A DNA stretch of 64,000 bases from Fibrobacter sp. (lineage in GTDB: Bacteria > Fibrobacterota > Fibrobacteria > Fibrobacterales > Fibrobacteraceae). The position numbers and the translations under genes are program-made. The stretch lies in assembly GCA_017503015.1 (NCBI GenBank), contig JAFVTX010000055.1, forward strand, positions 1 through 64,000, in the 5' to 3' direction. Shown piece by piece: positions 43,337-52,932 of the stretch. Below the pieces are notes generated by a model. The model saw only the letters and a program-made list of their open reading frames with translations, did no database searches and was not told the origin of the DNA. Position 1 is the first letter of the stretch. Each line of letters starts with the position of its first letter.

Positions 43337-45046
43337 ATGAGCCGTAACAAGATTTTTTGCGAAGAAAGATTCAAGACCCTGCTGGGAGCCTCCACCGTAG
43401 GCATGATCATTCCCATCGTGGTCATTCTTTCCAATGCGGCCATTGTCGGAAACGTACTTGACGAAAGGGCCCTGTCTGCCTGGAATGTCTTTACCCCCCT
43501 GCTCAATTTCTTTATCGGGATTGCCGATATCGTAAGTATCGGCACCTGCTATGTCTACACCTACAAGATAGGCGAAACGGACAAGTCGGGAGCGGACAAG
43601 GTCTTTGGGCAGAGCCTCCTGGTTTCTGTAGTGCTTTCGGCCATTACCTACTTCGCTTCCGGCGCCTGTTTCGAAATTTACCTGAACTACCTTAACCTAA
43701 GTCCAGAAATCACCCAGTACGCACAAGACTGTTTCTGCTACTACCGGTACGTGCTGATGCTCTACCCCGTCTATTTTTTGCTTTCGGACATGGTGCTCAT
43801 GGACGGGGACGCGGCCTGCAGTTACCTTTCAAATGTGCTTCTGCTCGTCGGGGGCATTACCGTTTCCGTCGCGGCATGCACGAACATGGGAATCTCCGGC
43901 ATCGGCGTCGGGGCACTGGTCGGCACCCTAGGGGCCATACTTGCCCTGTGCCTTCATTTCTTTCGCAAGTCCAACTCCCTCAGGCCCAGATTCCATTTCA
44001 GCTTCAAGCTCCTCGCCGTCACCCTGAAATACAGCATTGTCGATGCAAGCCTCTACCTGCTTGTGGGGCTACAGACCTTTATCCTGAACAAGTACGTTAT
44101 TTTCAACTATGGCGAATTCAACCTGCCGGTACTGACGCTCGTGACAAGCGTTATCCAGTTGACCATCATCTTTGACGGAATCGGCCAGGCCATGACGCCC
44201 CTTGCCAACGTTTACCATGGTGAAAAGAATCCCGAGGGCGTGCGGAAGGTCATGAAAATTTCCATAAAGGCCGCACTGGCAGAAGGGCTGATCTTCACCC
44301 TGATTCTAGCCATTTTCGCCCCAATGATTCCCAGCGCCTTCAATATCGAATCTCCCCTATTGCAGGAACTTTCCACCAAGGCCCTCTGGATGGTCTGCCC
44401 TACCCTGTGTTGCACTGCCCTGCTTTTCCTTTTCACCTCCTATTTCTTGGTGCGACAGTCCATCGGCCACAGCCTTACCATCTGCGCTCTCAAGGATTTG
44501 CTGATGCCTGTCCTATGCGTGTTTGCCTTCGGGGCTATGCTTGGCTTTTCGGGCGTGTGGGTGGGGCTTTCCCTGGCACCGTTTCTTACCCTCATCATTG
44601 GCACACTGCTGTCCCTGTTACGTTTCAAGGGAAAGAAATTCCCCTTGTTCCTGGATGAATCCGAAAAGCACCATTATTCCTTTGACTTCGTGGTCACCAC
44701 TGAGAATACCATGAGCATCCAACAGAAAGTCCGGGAAATCCTGACCCAGGAAGGCGTTTCAAGCAAGAACATCACCAAGGCCCTGCTGATCATAGAAGAG
44801 ATTTACATGTTCCTGATAGACTACAATGCACCCAAGGTTCTCTTGTCCGAACTCACCATTGTTGTAGGCAAGCACGTGCAGATGATTTTCAGGGACAACG
44901 GAAAGATTTTCGACATCACGAGCGAAATAAGCGCCACCTCTTCTTTCCGGGGGTTTGTCCTGAAAAACATCATGATAAACCAGGAAGACAAGAAAAACAT
45001 AACCACCACGAGCTACAACCGGAATTTTATTATATTACCCCTGTAA
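43337..45046 (+). CDS. MATE-family transporter fused to RsbW-like HATPase domain
   Basis: A 569-residue fusion. Residues 1-445 are a 12-helix MATE exporter (STVGMIIPIVVILSNAAIVG, NFFIGIADIVSIGTCY). Residues about 455-569 are a soluble domain like anti-sigma kinases of the RsbW/SpoIIAB kind: an N-box-like ALLIIEEIYMFLIDYN, a G1-like FRDNGKIFD and a C-terminal strand NRNFIILPL. In the N-box the usual Asn is replaced within EEIYMFLIDYN, so ATP binding should be checked. The gene is followed 22 bp later by a SpoIIE-type phosphatase, and divergent from the NRPS-like gene. The kinase-like domain could sense or gate the transporter through a phosphorylated partner; no STAS anti-anti-sigma gene is nearby. 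Confidence 0.82.
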   Translation: MSRNKIFCEERFKTLLGASTVGMIIPIVVILSNAAIVGNVLDERALSAWNVFTPLLNFFIGIADIVSIGTCYVYTYKIGETDKSGADKVFGQSLLVSVVLSAITYFASGACFEIYLNYLNLSPEITQYAQDCFCYYRYVLMLYPVYFLLSDMVLMDGDAACSYLSNVLLLVGGITVSVAACTNMGISGIGVGALVGTLGAILALCLHFFRKSNSLRPRFHFSFKLLAVTLKYSIVDASLYLLVGLQTFILNKYVIFNYGEFNLPVLTLVTSVIQLTIIFDGIGQAMTPLANVYHGEKNPEGVRKVMKISIKAALAEGLIFTLILAIFAPMIPSAFNIESPLLQELSTKALWMVCPTLCCTALLFLFTSYFLVRQSIGHSLTICALKDLLMPVLCVFAFGAMLGFSGVWVGLSLAPFLTLIIGTLLSLLRFKGKKFPLFLDESEKHHYSFDFVVTTENTMSIQQKVREILTQEGVSSKNITKALLIIEEIYMFLIDYNAPKVLLSELTIVVGKHVQMIFRDNGKIFDITSEISATSSFRGFVLKNIMINQEDKKNITTTSYNRNFIILPL

Positions 45047-45068
45047 GCAGTTAGATTATGGACTTGGT

Positions 45069-46520
45069 ATGGCCCACAAAAAAATAAAATTCAGTGAATC
45101 CACCCAGGCGTTGTTCGAAGAAAACGAATGGAAGGCCAACAACCTCATTGCAGGTTCTTTCGGCATCTTGGCGTTTATCTACCTCGTCATCGCCATCTGC
45201 TCCATTACCGGCGTCTTCGATGTTCCCGCCACGTGGGGGATTTTCTTCTTTGGGCTACAGACCGCCTTGTTTATCGCCATGATGTTTGCCATCAGGCGCC
45301 TGAACCAAAAGAAGTTTACCAAGTACGTGGGCCTCGTGGCTCTACTTTTGGCCATCAGCCTCTACACGGTCATCTACTCCTACGGCGTGGAGCTCCTGTT
45401 TGCCATTCCCATCGTGCTGAGCTGCCGCTACTACCTGAAAAAAGTGACCCTGAACGTATCGATAGTGACAACTATCGCCTATATCGTTTCTAAGTTCCTG
45501 TCTTCTATTTACGGGCTTCCGGACATCAACATGGTCTCCTTTGTTCCAGGAACCATCATTACCATCACCAGCACCATGGACGCGGCCATTGCCGACGCCA
45601 TCAGCCAGCTGCAAGGGGAAGCCCTGCACCAATTCCTGGTGGACTACAACATCAACAACTTCTTCTACTGTATCGACAGTAACCTGGTGTTCCTCTTGGC
45701 CATCATCTATGTCTGCTACAACACCACAAAGCGGATGCAGACCATGGTGCTTATCCAGGCGGACATTTCCAGCAAGAAGGCCGCCGTGGAATCGGAACTG
45801 AAGATGGGGAACTCTATCCAGATAAGCATGCTCCCCCACAATTTCCCCTCATCGGAATCCGTAGAAATCTTTGCTACCATGGACCCTGCTAAAGAGGTGG
45901 GCGGTGACTTTTACGACTTCTTCTTTATCGACAAGACCCATGTGGGTATCGTCGTGGCCGACGTTTCGGGCAAAGGCGTCCCTGCGGCCCTCTTCATGGT
46001 GATTACCAAGACCCTCATCAAGGACCAGGCCAAGCTGGGGCTGTCTCCCGAAAAGGTGTTCACCAAGGTGAACCACTCCCTGAGCAAGAGCGACGACGAG
46101 GGAATGTTCGTGACGGCATGGTTCGGTGTTTTGGACATGGAAACGGGTGTCTTGAATTATTCAAATGCAGGACACAACCCTCCCCTGATTTGTATCGGAG
46201 GCAAGGATTTCCAGTTCTTGCGTTCTCCCAAACGCAAGTTGCCCCTGGCTGCCATGGATAAAGTCGAATACTACCAGGAAAGTATCACCCTCTCGGCAGG
46301 CGACAGCATTTTCCTCTATACCGATGGCGTTACCGAGGCCTGTCACCAGAAGGATTTCTACGGCGAGACACGCCTGACGGAATACCTGAACAAGAACCGC
46401 GACACCGATTTGGAAGGTGTTCTGCACGGGCTCAAGGCGGAGCTGGACGCTTTTGCCGATGGCGAACCGCAATACGACGACATCACTATGCTGATGATGA
46501 AATATAAGGGAAGGGGCTAG
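45069..46520 (+). CDS. Membrane-bound SpoIIE/RsbU-type PP2C phosphatase
   Basis: A 483-residue protein. Six membrane helices occupy about 20-215, followed by a short coiled linker and a PP2C domain (about 245-480). The metal and core motifs are present: AKEVGGDFYDFFFID, VGIVVADVSGKGVPAALFM, FVTAWFGVLDMETGVLNYSNAGHNPPL (two blocks), IFLYTDGVTEA and QYDDITMLMM. Such phosphatases remove phosphate from STAS-domain antagonists that are phosphorylated by RsbW-like kinases. The kinase-like partner here is probably the C-terminal domain of the MATE fusion directly upstream. The N-terminal membrane part has no sensor domain I recognise. Confidence 0.9.
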   Translation: MAHKKIKFSESTQALFEENEWKANNLIAGSFGILAFIYLVIAICSITGVFDVPATWGIFFFGLQTALFIAMMFAIRRLNQKKFTKYVGLVALLLAISLYTVIYSYGVELLFAIPIVLSCRYYLKKVTLNVSIVTTIAYIVSKFLSSIYGLPDINMVSFVPGTIITITSTMDAAIADAISQLQGEALHQFLVDYNINNFFYCIDSNLVFLLAIIYVCYNTTKRMQTMVLIQADISSKKAAVESELKMGNSIQISMLPHNFPSSESVEIFATMDPAKEVGGDFYDFFFIDKTHVGIVVADVSGKGVPAALFMVITKTLIKDQAKLGLSPEKVFTKVNHSLSKSDDEGMFVTAWFGVLDMETGVLNYSNAGHNPPLICIGGKDFQFLRSPKRKLPLAAMDKVEYYQESITLSAGDSIFLYTDGVTEACHQKDFYGETRLTEYLNKNRDTDLEGVLHGLKAELDAFADGEPQYDDITMLMMKYKGRG

Positions 46521-46588
46521 GGCCTAGGATTTAGGGACTAGTAATGAGTTGTGGGTTGTGAGTTGTGAGTTGTGAGGCGTGATGGTTA
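46519..46588. repeat. Heptad-periodic array (AGGATTT to AGTTGTG types)
   Basis: Ten words in register starting inside the stop codon of the phosphatase gene: AGGGCCT, AGGATTT, AGGGACT, AGTAATG, AGTTGTG, GGTTGTG, AGTTGTG, AGTTGTG, AGGCGTG, ATGGTTA. It joins two word types that occur separately at 31969 and 17606. Confidence 0.82.
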
Positions 46589-46611
46589 CAAGAGGTTCGA
46601 GGCACGAGCAT

Positions 46612-46637
46612 TGTCATCCTCGCGCAGGCGAGGATCC
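46612..46637. repeat. TGTCAT-type interspersed repeat (short intergenic copy)
   Basis: Begins TGTCATCCTCGC and ends GCGAGGATCC; ATCCTCGC/GCGAGGAT pair around GCAG. It follows directly on a heptad array, as at 9678. Confidence 0.75.
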
Positions 46638-46704
46638 GCTTGAGGAAACAAGAGTTAAGTTTTAGTTTGTAAAATTAAAAATCAGGGAACTAGGATAGTC
46701 AAAA

Positions 46705-48366
46705 ATGTCAAACAAGAGAGAAAACTGGGGTTCCAAGCTGGGAGTAATCCTCGCCGTGGCAGGTTCTGCCGTCGGACTCGGCAACTTTTTACGCTTTCCC
46801 GTGCAGGCGGCCACCAACGGCGGCGGAGCTTTCATCATCCCCTACCTTATCGCCTTCTTGCTTTTGGGCATTCCTCTTTCATGGATGGAATGGACCCTTG
46901 GCCGTGCGGCAGGACTCCACCATCACGGTACCGCACCGGGTGGATTCCACTACATTCTCGGTAAAAAGCCCTGGGCAAAGCACCTGGGTTCCTTGGGACT
47001 TTTACCCCCGCTGTTCATCAGCTTCTACTATGTCTTTATCCAGTCCTGGATTCTGGCCTTCACCTACTATTCCGCCACTGGAAAGCTCATGGAAGTTGTG
47101 GCTGGCGGCTACGAACCCATGAAGGAATTCTTCGGCAACTACATCATGCTGAACACCAAGGTAGGCCCCATTCCTGCCGCCATACTGTTCTTCTTGATTA
47201 CCTTCGCCTGCAACATGGGGCTTTTGTCCTTCGGCGTACGCAAAGGTATCGAGCGGGTAAACAAGGTGACCATGCCCATCCTCCTCATCATGGGCATTAT
47301 CCTGGTGGTACGCGTACTTACCGTAAGCGATATCGGCAAGGGCCTTGCCTTCGTGTGGAACCCGAACTTCTCTGAAATGCTCAACCCCGCCGTGTGGCTT
47401 GCGGCGTCGGGCCAGGTGTTCTTCACCATGAGCCTTGGCATGGGTATCGTGTTCTGCTACGCCAGTTACCTGAAACCCAAGGAAGACCTAGTGCTTTCGT
47501 CCCTGACCGCCGGCGCTACCAACGGATTTGCCGAAATTATTTTGGGCGGCACCATCGTGATTCCCATGGCGGTGCTCATCGCCGGCAACAACATCGAGGA
47601 ATGCGCCAAGCTGGGCACCTTCGGTCTCGGTTTCCAGACCATGCCCTTCGTGTTCGGGCAGCTTCCCTTTGGCGGATTTTTCCAGACCCTCTGGTTTGCC
47701 ATGCTCTTTATCGCAGGCGTCACCAGCGCCATTTCCATCATTCAGCCCCTGATCAGCTTCTGCGAAGACGACCTGAAGTTCCACCGCAAAAAGGCCATCG
47801 CCGCCACAGGAACCGTGACCTTCCTGGGTAGCCTGGTGGGCATCTTCGGCCTTGCCGCCGGTGCCGTCGATGAACTGGACTTCTGGGGCGGTAGTTTCTT
47901 GCTGGTGGTGCTCGGCACCATCCAAGCGTTCATTTTTGCCTTTGTGCTGGGTCGCCGCAAGTCCGAGACCATCGGCGAAGACGGCAAACCCGAAAACGAA
48001 GCCTTTGCCCTGATGAACGACGGCGCGGCCCTAAAGCTCCCCCGCTTTTTCCGCCCTATCATCATGTACGTGTGCCCGATTTACCTTGCCATCGTGCTTG
48101 TAGCATGGATGATCCACGACGGCATGGGCGTGTTGCTGCTGAGCAATGTGGCCGCCGATGCACGAGTCACCTTCCTTGGCCAGGAATTCTCCCAGATTGG
48201 CTTTACCTGGGGCGTGCGCGGATTCCTGCTTGCGCTGGTAATCCTTTTGAATATTGCCATCTACTTTGCCTGGAGGCAGGGTGGTACTGCAAGACTCACC
48301 ACCATCTTGCATAAACAGACCAAGTCTGTGGGCCGAGCCGGTGAACACGACGAAGAGGAGGCATAA
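46705..48366 (+). CDS. Sodium-dependent amino-acid transporter (NSS/SNF family)
   Basis: A 553-residue LeuT-fold transporter of about 12 helices. The N-terminus RENWGSKLGVILAVAGSAVGLGNFLRFP is the family signature, with the NxxRF-like sodium and substrate site in helix 1; FITFACNMGLLSFGVRKGIERVNK-type text and SFFLTMSLGMG-like helix 6 regions support the call. Likely substrate is a neutral amino acid. The last codons (GAGGAGGCATAA) provide a strong ribosome binding site for a 33-residue membrane protein, and RidA follows, giving a small amino-acid uptake and handling operon. Confidence 0.93.
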   Translation: MSNKRENWGSKLGVILAVAGSAVGLGNFLRFPVQAATNGGGAFIIPYLIAFLLLGIPLSWMEWTLGRAAGLHHHGTAPGGFHYILGKKPWAKHLGSLGLLPPLFISFYYVFIQSWILAFTYYSATGKLMEVVAGGYEPMKEFFGNYIMLNTKVGPIPAAILFFLITFACNMGLLSFGVRKGIERVNKVTMPILLIMGIILVVRVLTVSDIGKGLAFVWNPNFSEMLNPAVWLAASGQVFFTMSLGMGIVFCYASYLKPKEDLVLSSLTAGATNGFAEIILGGTIVIPMAVLIAGNNIEECAKLGTFGLGFQTMPFVFGQLPFGGFFQTLWFAMLFIAGVTSAISIIQPLISFCEDDLKFHRKKAIAATGTVTFLGSLVGIFGLAAGAVDELDFWGGSFLLVVLGTIQAFIFAFVLGRRKSETIGEDGKPENEAFALMNDGAALKLPRFFRPIIMYVCPIYLAIVLVAWMIHDGMGVLLLSNVAADARVTFLGQEFSQIGFTWGVRGFLLALVILLNIAIYFAWRQGGTARLTTILHKQTKSVGRAGEHDEEEA

Positions 48367-48368
48367 CC

Positions 48369-48470
48369 ATGGAATTTTCTACAAGCGGACTAGTTTTTAT
48401 GGTAGCCTCCTGGGCCGCCATCATCGGACTTTGTATATTTTGTTTCGCTAAGGTCTTTAAGAAAAAATAA
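48369..48470 (+). CDS. Small membrane subunit of NSS transporter (MetS-like)
   Basis: A 33-residue protein made of one membrane helix (GLVFMVASWAAIIGLCIFCF) and a basic tail FKKK. ATG 48369 lies 7 bases after GAGGAGG and 2 bases after the transporter stop. Small subunits of this form and position are known for NSS methionine/alanine importers (MetP-MetS of Corynebacterium and relatives), where the subunit is required for transport. The match is by length, topology and position. Confidence 0.8.
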   Translation: MEFSTSGLVFMVASWAAIIGLCIFCFAKVFKKK

Positions 48471-48496
48471 CTGACGAGAATTTGAAGGAGAGAACC

Positions 48497-49006
48497 GTGA
48501 AGGACATTCAAGAGAAAGTATCTGAACTAGGCCTGACCCTGCCCCAATGCCCGGCCCCGCTGGCGGCCTACATTCCCGCCACCCGCTATGGCGATACCAT
48601 CGTGGTCTCTGGGCAGTTGCCCTCCATCAACGGAGACTTCTCCAACTTCTGCGGCACGGTGCCTACGGACATTTCCGTAGAAAAGGCTACCGAAGCGGCA
48701 CAGATTTGCCTAATGAACAACATCGCCGCCGCCATAACGCTCCTGGAAAGTGACGAGACCCTGATGCTGGTGCAGATGCAGGGCTTTGTGCAGTCTGCAA
48801 GCGACTTCCACGAGCAGCCCGCCGTGCTGAACGGGGCCTCCGAGCTGGCCGTACGCATCTTGGGTGAAAACGGCAAGCATGCCCGCACCGCCGTAGGCGT
48901 TGCCGCACTACCAAAAAATGCAGCCGTCGAAATCAGCTGCACGTTCCAAGCCATCCGCAAGGCAATCAGTTACAGCGGACGGTATCATTGGATTGAGAAG
49001 AAATAG
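48497..49006 (+). CDS. ridA: RidA/YjgF-family protein
   Basis: A 169-residue protein of the RidA (YjgF/UK114) family; active members hydrolyse reactive enamine/imine intermediates of amino-acid metabolism. Landmarks are YGDTIVVSGQLPS, NNIAAAITLLESD and ARTAVGVAALPKNAAVEI; Arg in ARTAV aligns with the catalytic Arg of E. coli RidA. It is longer than typical RidA (about 130) because of an N-terminal helix, like the COG0251 subgroup. The GTG at 48497 has AAGGAG 6 bases upstream; a TTG five codons before would include that site. It ends directly against convergent ppa. Confidence 0.88.
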   Translation: MKDIQEKVSELGLTLPQCPAPLAAYIPATRYGDTIVVSGQLPSINGDFSNFCGTVPTDISVEKATEAAQICLMNNIAAAITLLESDETLMLVQMQGFVQSASDFHEQPAVLNGASELAVRILGENGKHARTAVGVAALPKNAAVEISCTFQAIRKAISYSGRYHWIEKK

Positions 49007-49597
49007 TTATATCAACTCTTCCGGAGGCAGGTGGTCGCCGCTTTCGGGTTCCTGGTAGCAGGTTTCCGGAACCTGGACCTGCATCTGGAAGTAGGCCCTG
49101 TGGGCCGCAATCACCCGTTCACGGGCGAATTCCGCGTTCTGCCAGTCCCCGATCTGCACGTCCTTGCCTTCCAGTTCCTTGTAGTTCTGGAAAAAGTTCT
49201 TGGTAATGCGGAGGAACATCTGGTCCACGTCGGTAATGTCCTTGATGGGGCGCGGGTTGAAGACCGGCACTCCCAGAACCTTGTAGTCCTTCTTGCCGCC
49301 GTCGGTCATGTCCAGTGCTCCAATCACGCGGCAGGTACAAACAGAACCCGTCATCATGGAGGCGGGGCTGTAAATCAGCATATCCAGGGCATCGCCGTCG
49401 TCGGCCTTGGTGCTGGGGATAAATCCGTAAGTGCAAGGATAGCTCATGGAGCTGAGCAGACAGCGGTCCAGGCGGAACACGTGCAGGCGCTCGTCATATT
49501 CGTACTTGAGGTTGGTGTCCTTGCCGATTTCCACCACGCAGTCCACTTCGTAGGGGTACTTGCGTCCGATGGGGAGATCGAGATAATTAATAGCCAT
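49007..49597 (-). CDS. ppa: Inorganic pyrophosphatase
   Basis: A 196-residue family I soluble pyrophosphatase. It hydrolyses PPi from biosynthetic reactions. Active-site text includes EIGKDTNLKYEYDERLHVFRLDR (in two blocks, with the Lys, Glu and Arg that bind PPi), YPCTYGFIPST, and the metal motif DDGDALDMLIYSP, which has Ala where the usual signature has Pro. The start has GGAG 7 bases upstream. It converges on ridA with no spacer, so the two transcripts must overlap or stop elsewhere. Confidence 0.94.
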   Translation of the reverse strand: MAINYLDLPIGRKYPYEVDCVVEIGKDTNLKYEYDERLHVFRLDRCLLSSMSYPCTYGFIPSTKADDGDALDMLIYSPASMMTGSVCTCRVIGALDMTDGGKKDYKVLGVPVFNPRPIKDITDVDQMFLRITKNFFQNYKELEGKDVQIGDWQNAEFARERVIAAHRAYFQMQVQVPETCYQEPESGDHLPPEELI

Positions 49598-49706
49598 TTA
49601 TACTCCAAGGGGCCCACCTTGAGCCCAATTCTTGTTTCTTTTCAATTTTGTAACGCAAATTTAGCATTTATCTGAAAAGATGTAAAGGCGCAAAAGGCCA
49701 AGACAT

Positions 49707-51092
<1,386 letters not shown>

Positions 51093-51163
51093 CGATGTAA
51101 ATGTAGAATTTAGGGAAGGTCCCCGTGATTCTATCGGGGCGTCGCCCCTCCAGAATGACAGCG

Positions 51164-51201
51164 GGGATGACAAAGTGTGGCGCAGGGATGACAAAGTGTG
51201 G
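51164..51201. repeat. 21-bp-period direct repeat pair
   Basis: GGGATGACAAAGTGTGG at 51164-51180 and 51185-51201, identical over 17 bases, in the spacer between the Omp85 and ABC transporter genes. The spacer also has the hairpin CCCCGTGAT...GGGGCGTCGCCCC (51121-51150). Confidence 0.7.
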
Positions 51202-51213
51202 TGAATTGTTCAC

Positions 51214-52920
51214 CTAGATTCCGGGGCGTAGCCCGGAATGACGCAGGAGTCGGTTCCGGCGACGAGACGGGTCCAGGCGTTTCTGCATGGCCGTGAGCAC
51301 CCGTGTCAAGAACCAGGCAATGGCAAAATAGATGATTGCCGTCGTGACCAGCGGGAAAAACGCCTCATAAGTGCGGCTACGGATAATGTCGGAAGCCTTG
51401 GTCAAATCCTGAATGGCGATGTAACCCACAATCGAAGTCATCTTCACCAGCGAAATGAACTCGCCCTGGAACACCGGCAAAAAGTGTCTGGCCGCCTGGG
51501 GCAACACGATCTTGAAGAAAGCACGGGGTTTCGTGTAACCCAGGGCAAGGGCCGCTTCCATCTGCCCCTTGTCCACCGCCTCGATTCCCGTGCGCATCAT
51601 CTCGGAAACATAGGCCCCGAAGTTCATGCCAAAACCAATGACAGCTACCCAGACTCCATCGATTCCCGTACGAGCAAACACCACATAGAACAGAATCATC
51701 AGGAGCACCACCGAAGGGGTCCCCTGCAAAATGCGGATGTAGATAATGGCGATGGCATCTACAATTCTAATCTTAGAAAGGCGCATCAGGCAAATCAGGA
51801 ATCCAAGAACCGTACCGAGCAATGCCGACAGTATGGAAATGTACACAGTCACCCAGATGCCATTTGTCACCAGTTTCCAGCGGGATTCCATGACGAAAGT
51901 CCGCACAAAACTGGACTTCAACGACGTAATCAGGCCTTCTTCGACAATGGCGGCAGAGTCGCTTGCCGCACCGTTTTTCGCAGGCGACAACACATTCTTT
52001 TCATCCAGAATCTGCACTGCCATCACGCATTCCGACACATAGAACGAATTGGACAGGAAATTCTTTTCCTTGAACGCCGGGGTTGTACTCAACGTTGCCA
52101 CCGCAAAATCATACATTCCCGTTTCGACACCGAGAATAACCGATTCAAACGCGACATCGTGAACTTCAAGACCATACCCCATCTCTGCAAAAATCCGGGC
52201 CATCAAGTCCATCTCGTAACCGACAACTTTACCGTCCTTAATGTATTCAAACGGCGGATTGATGGCACTCGTCGCCATCTTGAAAGTCGGCTTTCCCTCT
52301 TTTGCCTTCGGGAAATCCACGACCTTTCTCGTTTCGTCGTGTCCCAGCCACAGGTTGTCAATCGAATCCAGAAGGCCCGATGCACGGTACTTTTCGATAT
52401 AGGTGTTCAACTCGTCACGAAGACTGCGTCCCTTCTCCTTTTTGGGGAATACCGCCACGATATCCATGGGTTCGAAACCCGCATGGATATAGCCAAGATT
52501 CGGGTTTTCCAAAGCCGCATAACGAATCACCGGTTCGTCGTTGATAAAGCCGTCCAACTTACCGTTCGCCACAAGGTAGGCCATGTCCGGCGTAGATTTG
52601 TAATAGTCTATTTTCGCCTTTGGGAGAAGGCGCCGCGTTTCCTTGTCAACGAAAACGAAACCCGTCTGCATACCGAGTTTCAGATTCTCGTTTTTGTTCA
52701 TCTCGGCTATGGAACTGTACTTGAGCTTCTTGTCCCTGAACTGGGGCGGCACGTCCTTCAAGTCAACTGCCGACGTAGTGTCCATGACTTTTTCACCTTC
52801 GTCACGGACCGAGACGGTACTGGGGGAATCGTTCAATAGGTCCGTGGAACGAATCGGCTTTTCGGGTTCGTTACAGCCCAAAAGGATCAGGCAGGCAAGG
52901 AATAAAAATCTCAGAAGCAT
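51214..52920 (-). CDS. Amino-acid ABC transporter: substrate-binding lobes fused to permease
   Basis: A 568-residue lipoprotein fusion (lipobox LLGC). Residues about 60-205 look like the second lobe and tail of a family 3 solute-binding protein (LKLGMQTGF, STPDMAYLVANGKLDGFINDE, SGLLDSIDNLWLG). Residues about 210-325 look like its first lobe (ATSAINPPFEYIKDGKVVGYE, FDFAVATLSTTPAFKEK-type text). The order is thus the reverse of normal. The permease (about 350-550) has the EAA-loop MEAALALGYTKPRAFFKIVLPQA. The last nine residues, HSGLRPGI plus stop, come from a repeat at 51217. It pairs with the ATPase gene 12 bp upstream. Polar amino acid (Gln/Glu class) uptake is likely. Confidence 0.82.
   Translation of the reverse strand: MLLRFLFLACLILLGCNEPEKPIRSTDLLNDSPSTVSVRDEGEKVMDTTSAVDLKDVPPQFRDKKLKYSSIAEMNKNENLKLGMQTGFVFVDKETRRLLPKAKIDYYKSTPDMAYLVANGKLDGFINDEPVIRYAALENPNLGYIHAGFEPMDIVAVFPKKEKGRSLRDELNTYIEKYRASGLLDSIDNLWLGHDETRKVVDFPKAKEGKPTFKMATSAINPPFEYIKDGKVVGYEMDLMARIFAEMGYGLEVHDVAFESVILGVETGMYDFAVATLSTTPAFKEKNFLSNSFYVSECVMAVQILDEKNVLSPAKNGAASDSAAIVEEGLITSLKSSFVRTFVMESRWKLVTNGIWVTVYISILSALLGTVLGFLICLMRLSKIRIVDAIAIIYIRILQGTPSVVLLMILFYVVFARTGIDGVWVAVIGFGMNFGAYVSEMMRTGIEAVDKGQMEAALALGYTKPRAFFKIVLPQAARHFLPVFQGEFISLVKMTSIVGYIAIQDLTKASDIIRSRTYEAFFPLVTTAIIYFAIAWFLTRVLTAMQKRLDPSRRRNRLLRHSGLRPGI
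51217..51244 (-). repeat. TGTCAT-related repeat forming the end of the ABC permease gene
   Basis: Minus strand CGTCATTCCGGGCTACGCCC, ending GGAATC. It is palindromic (ATTCCGGGC/GCCCCGGAAT) and supplies the last codons; the stop TAG follows in CTAG. Confidence 0.65.
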
Positions 52921-52932
52921 CTTTGTCCTCCC

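Noticed and set aside
43276-43545. Longer N-terminus for the NRPS-like protein
   Set aside because: The extra 90 codons overlap the divergent MATE gene and show no conserved sequence, while GTG 43275 has GGAGG at 9 bases.
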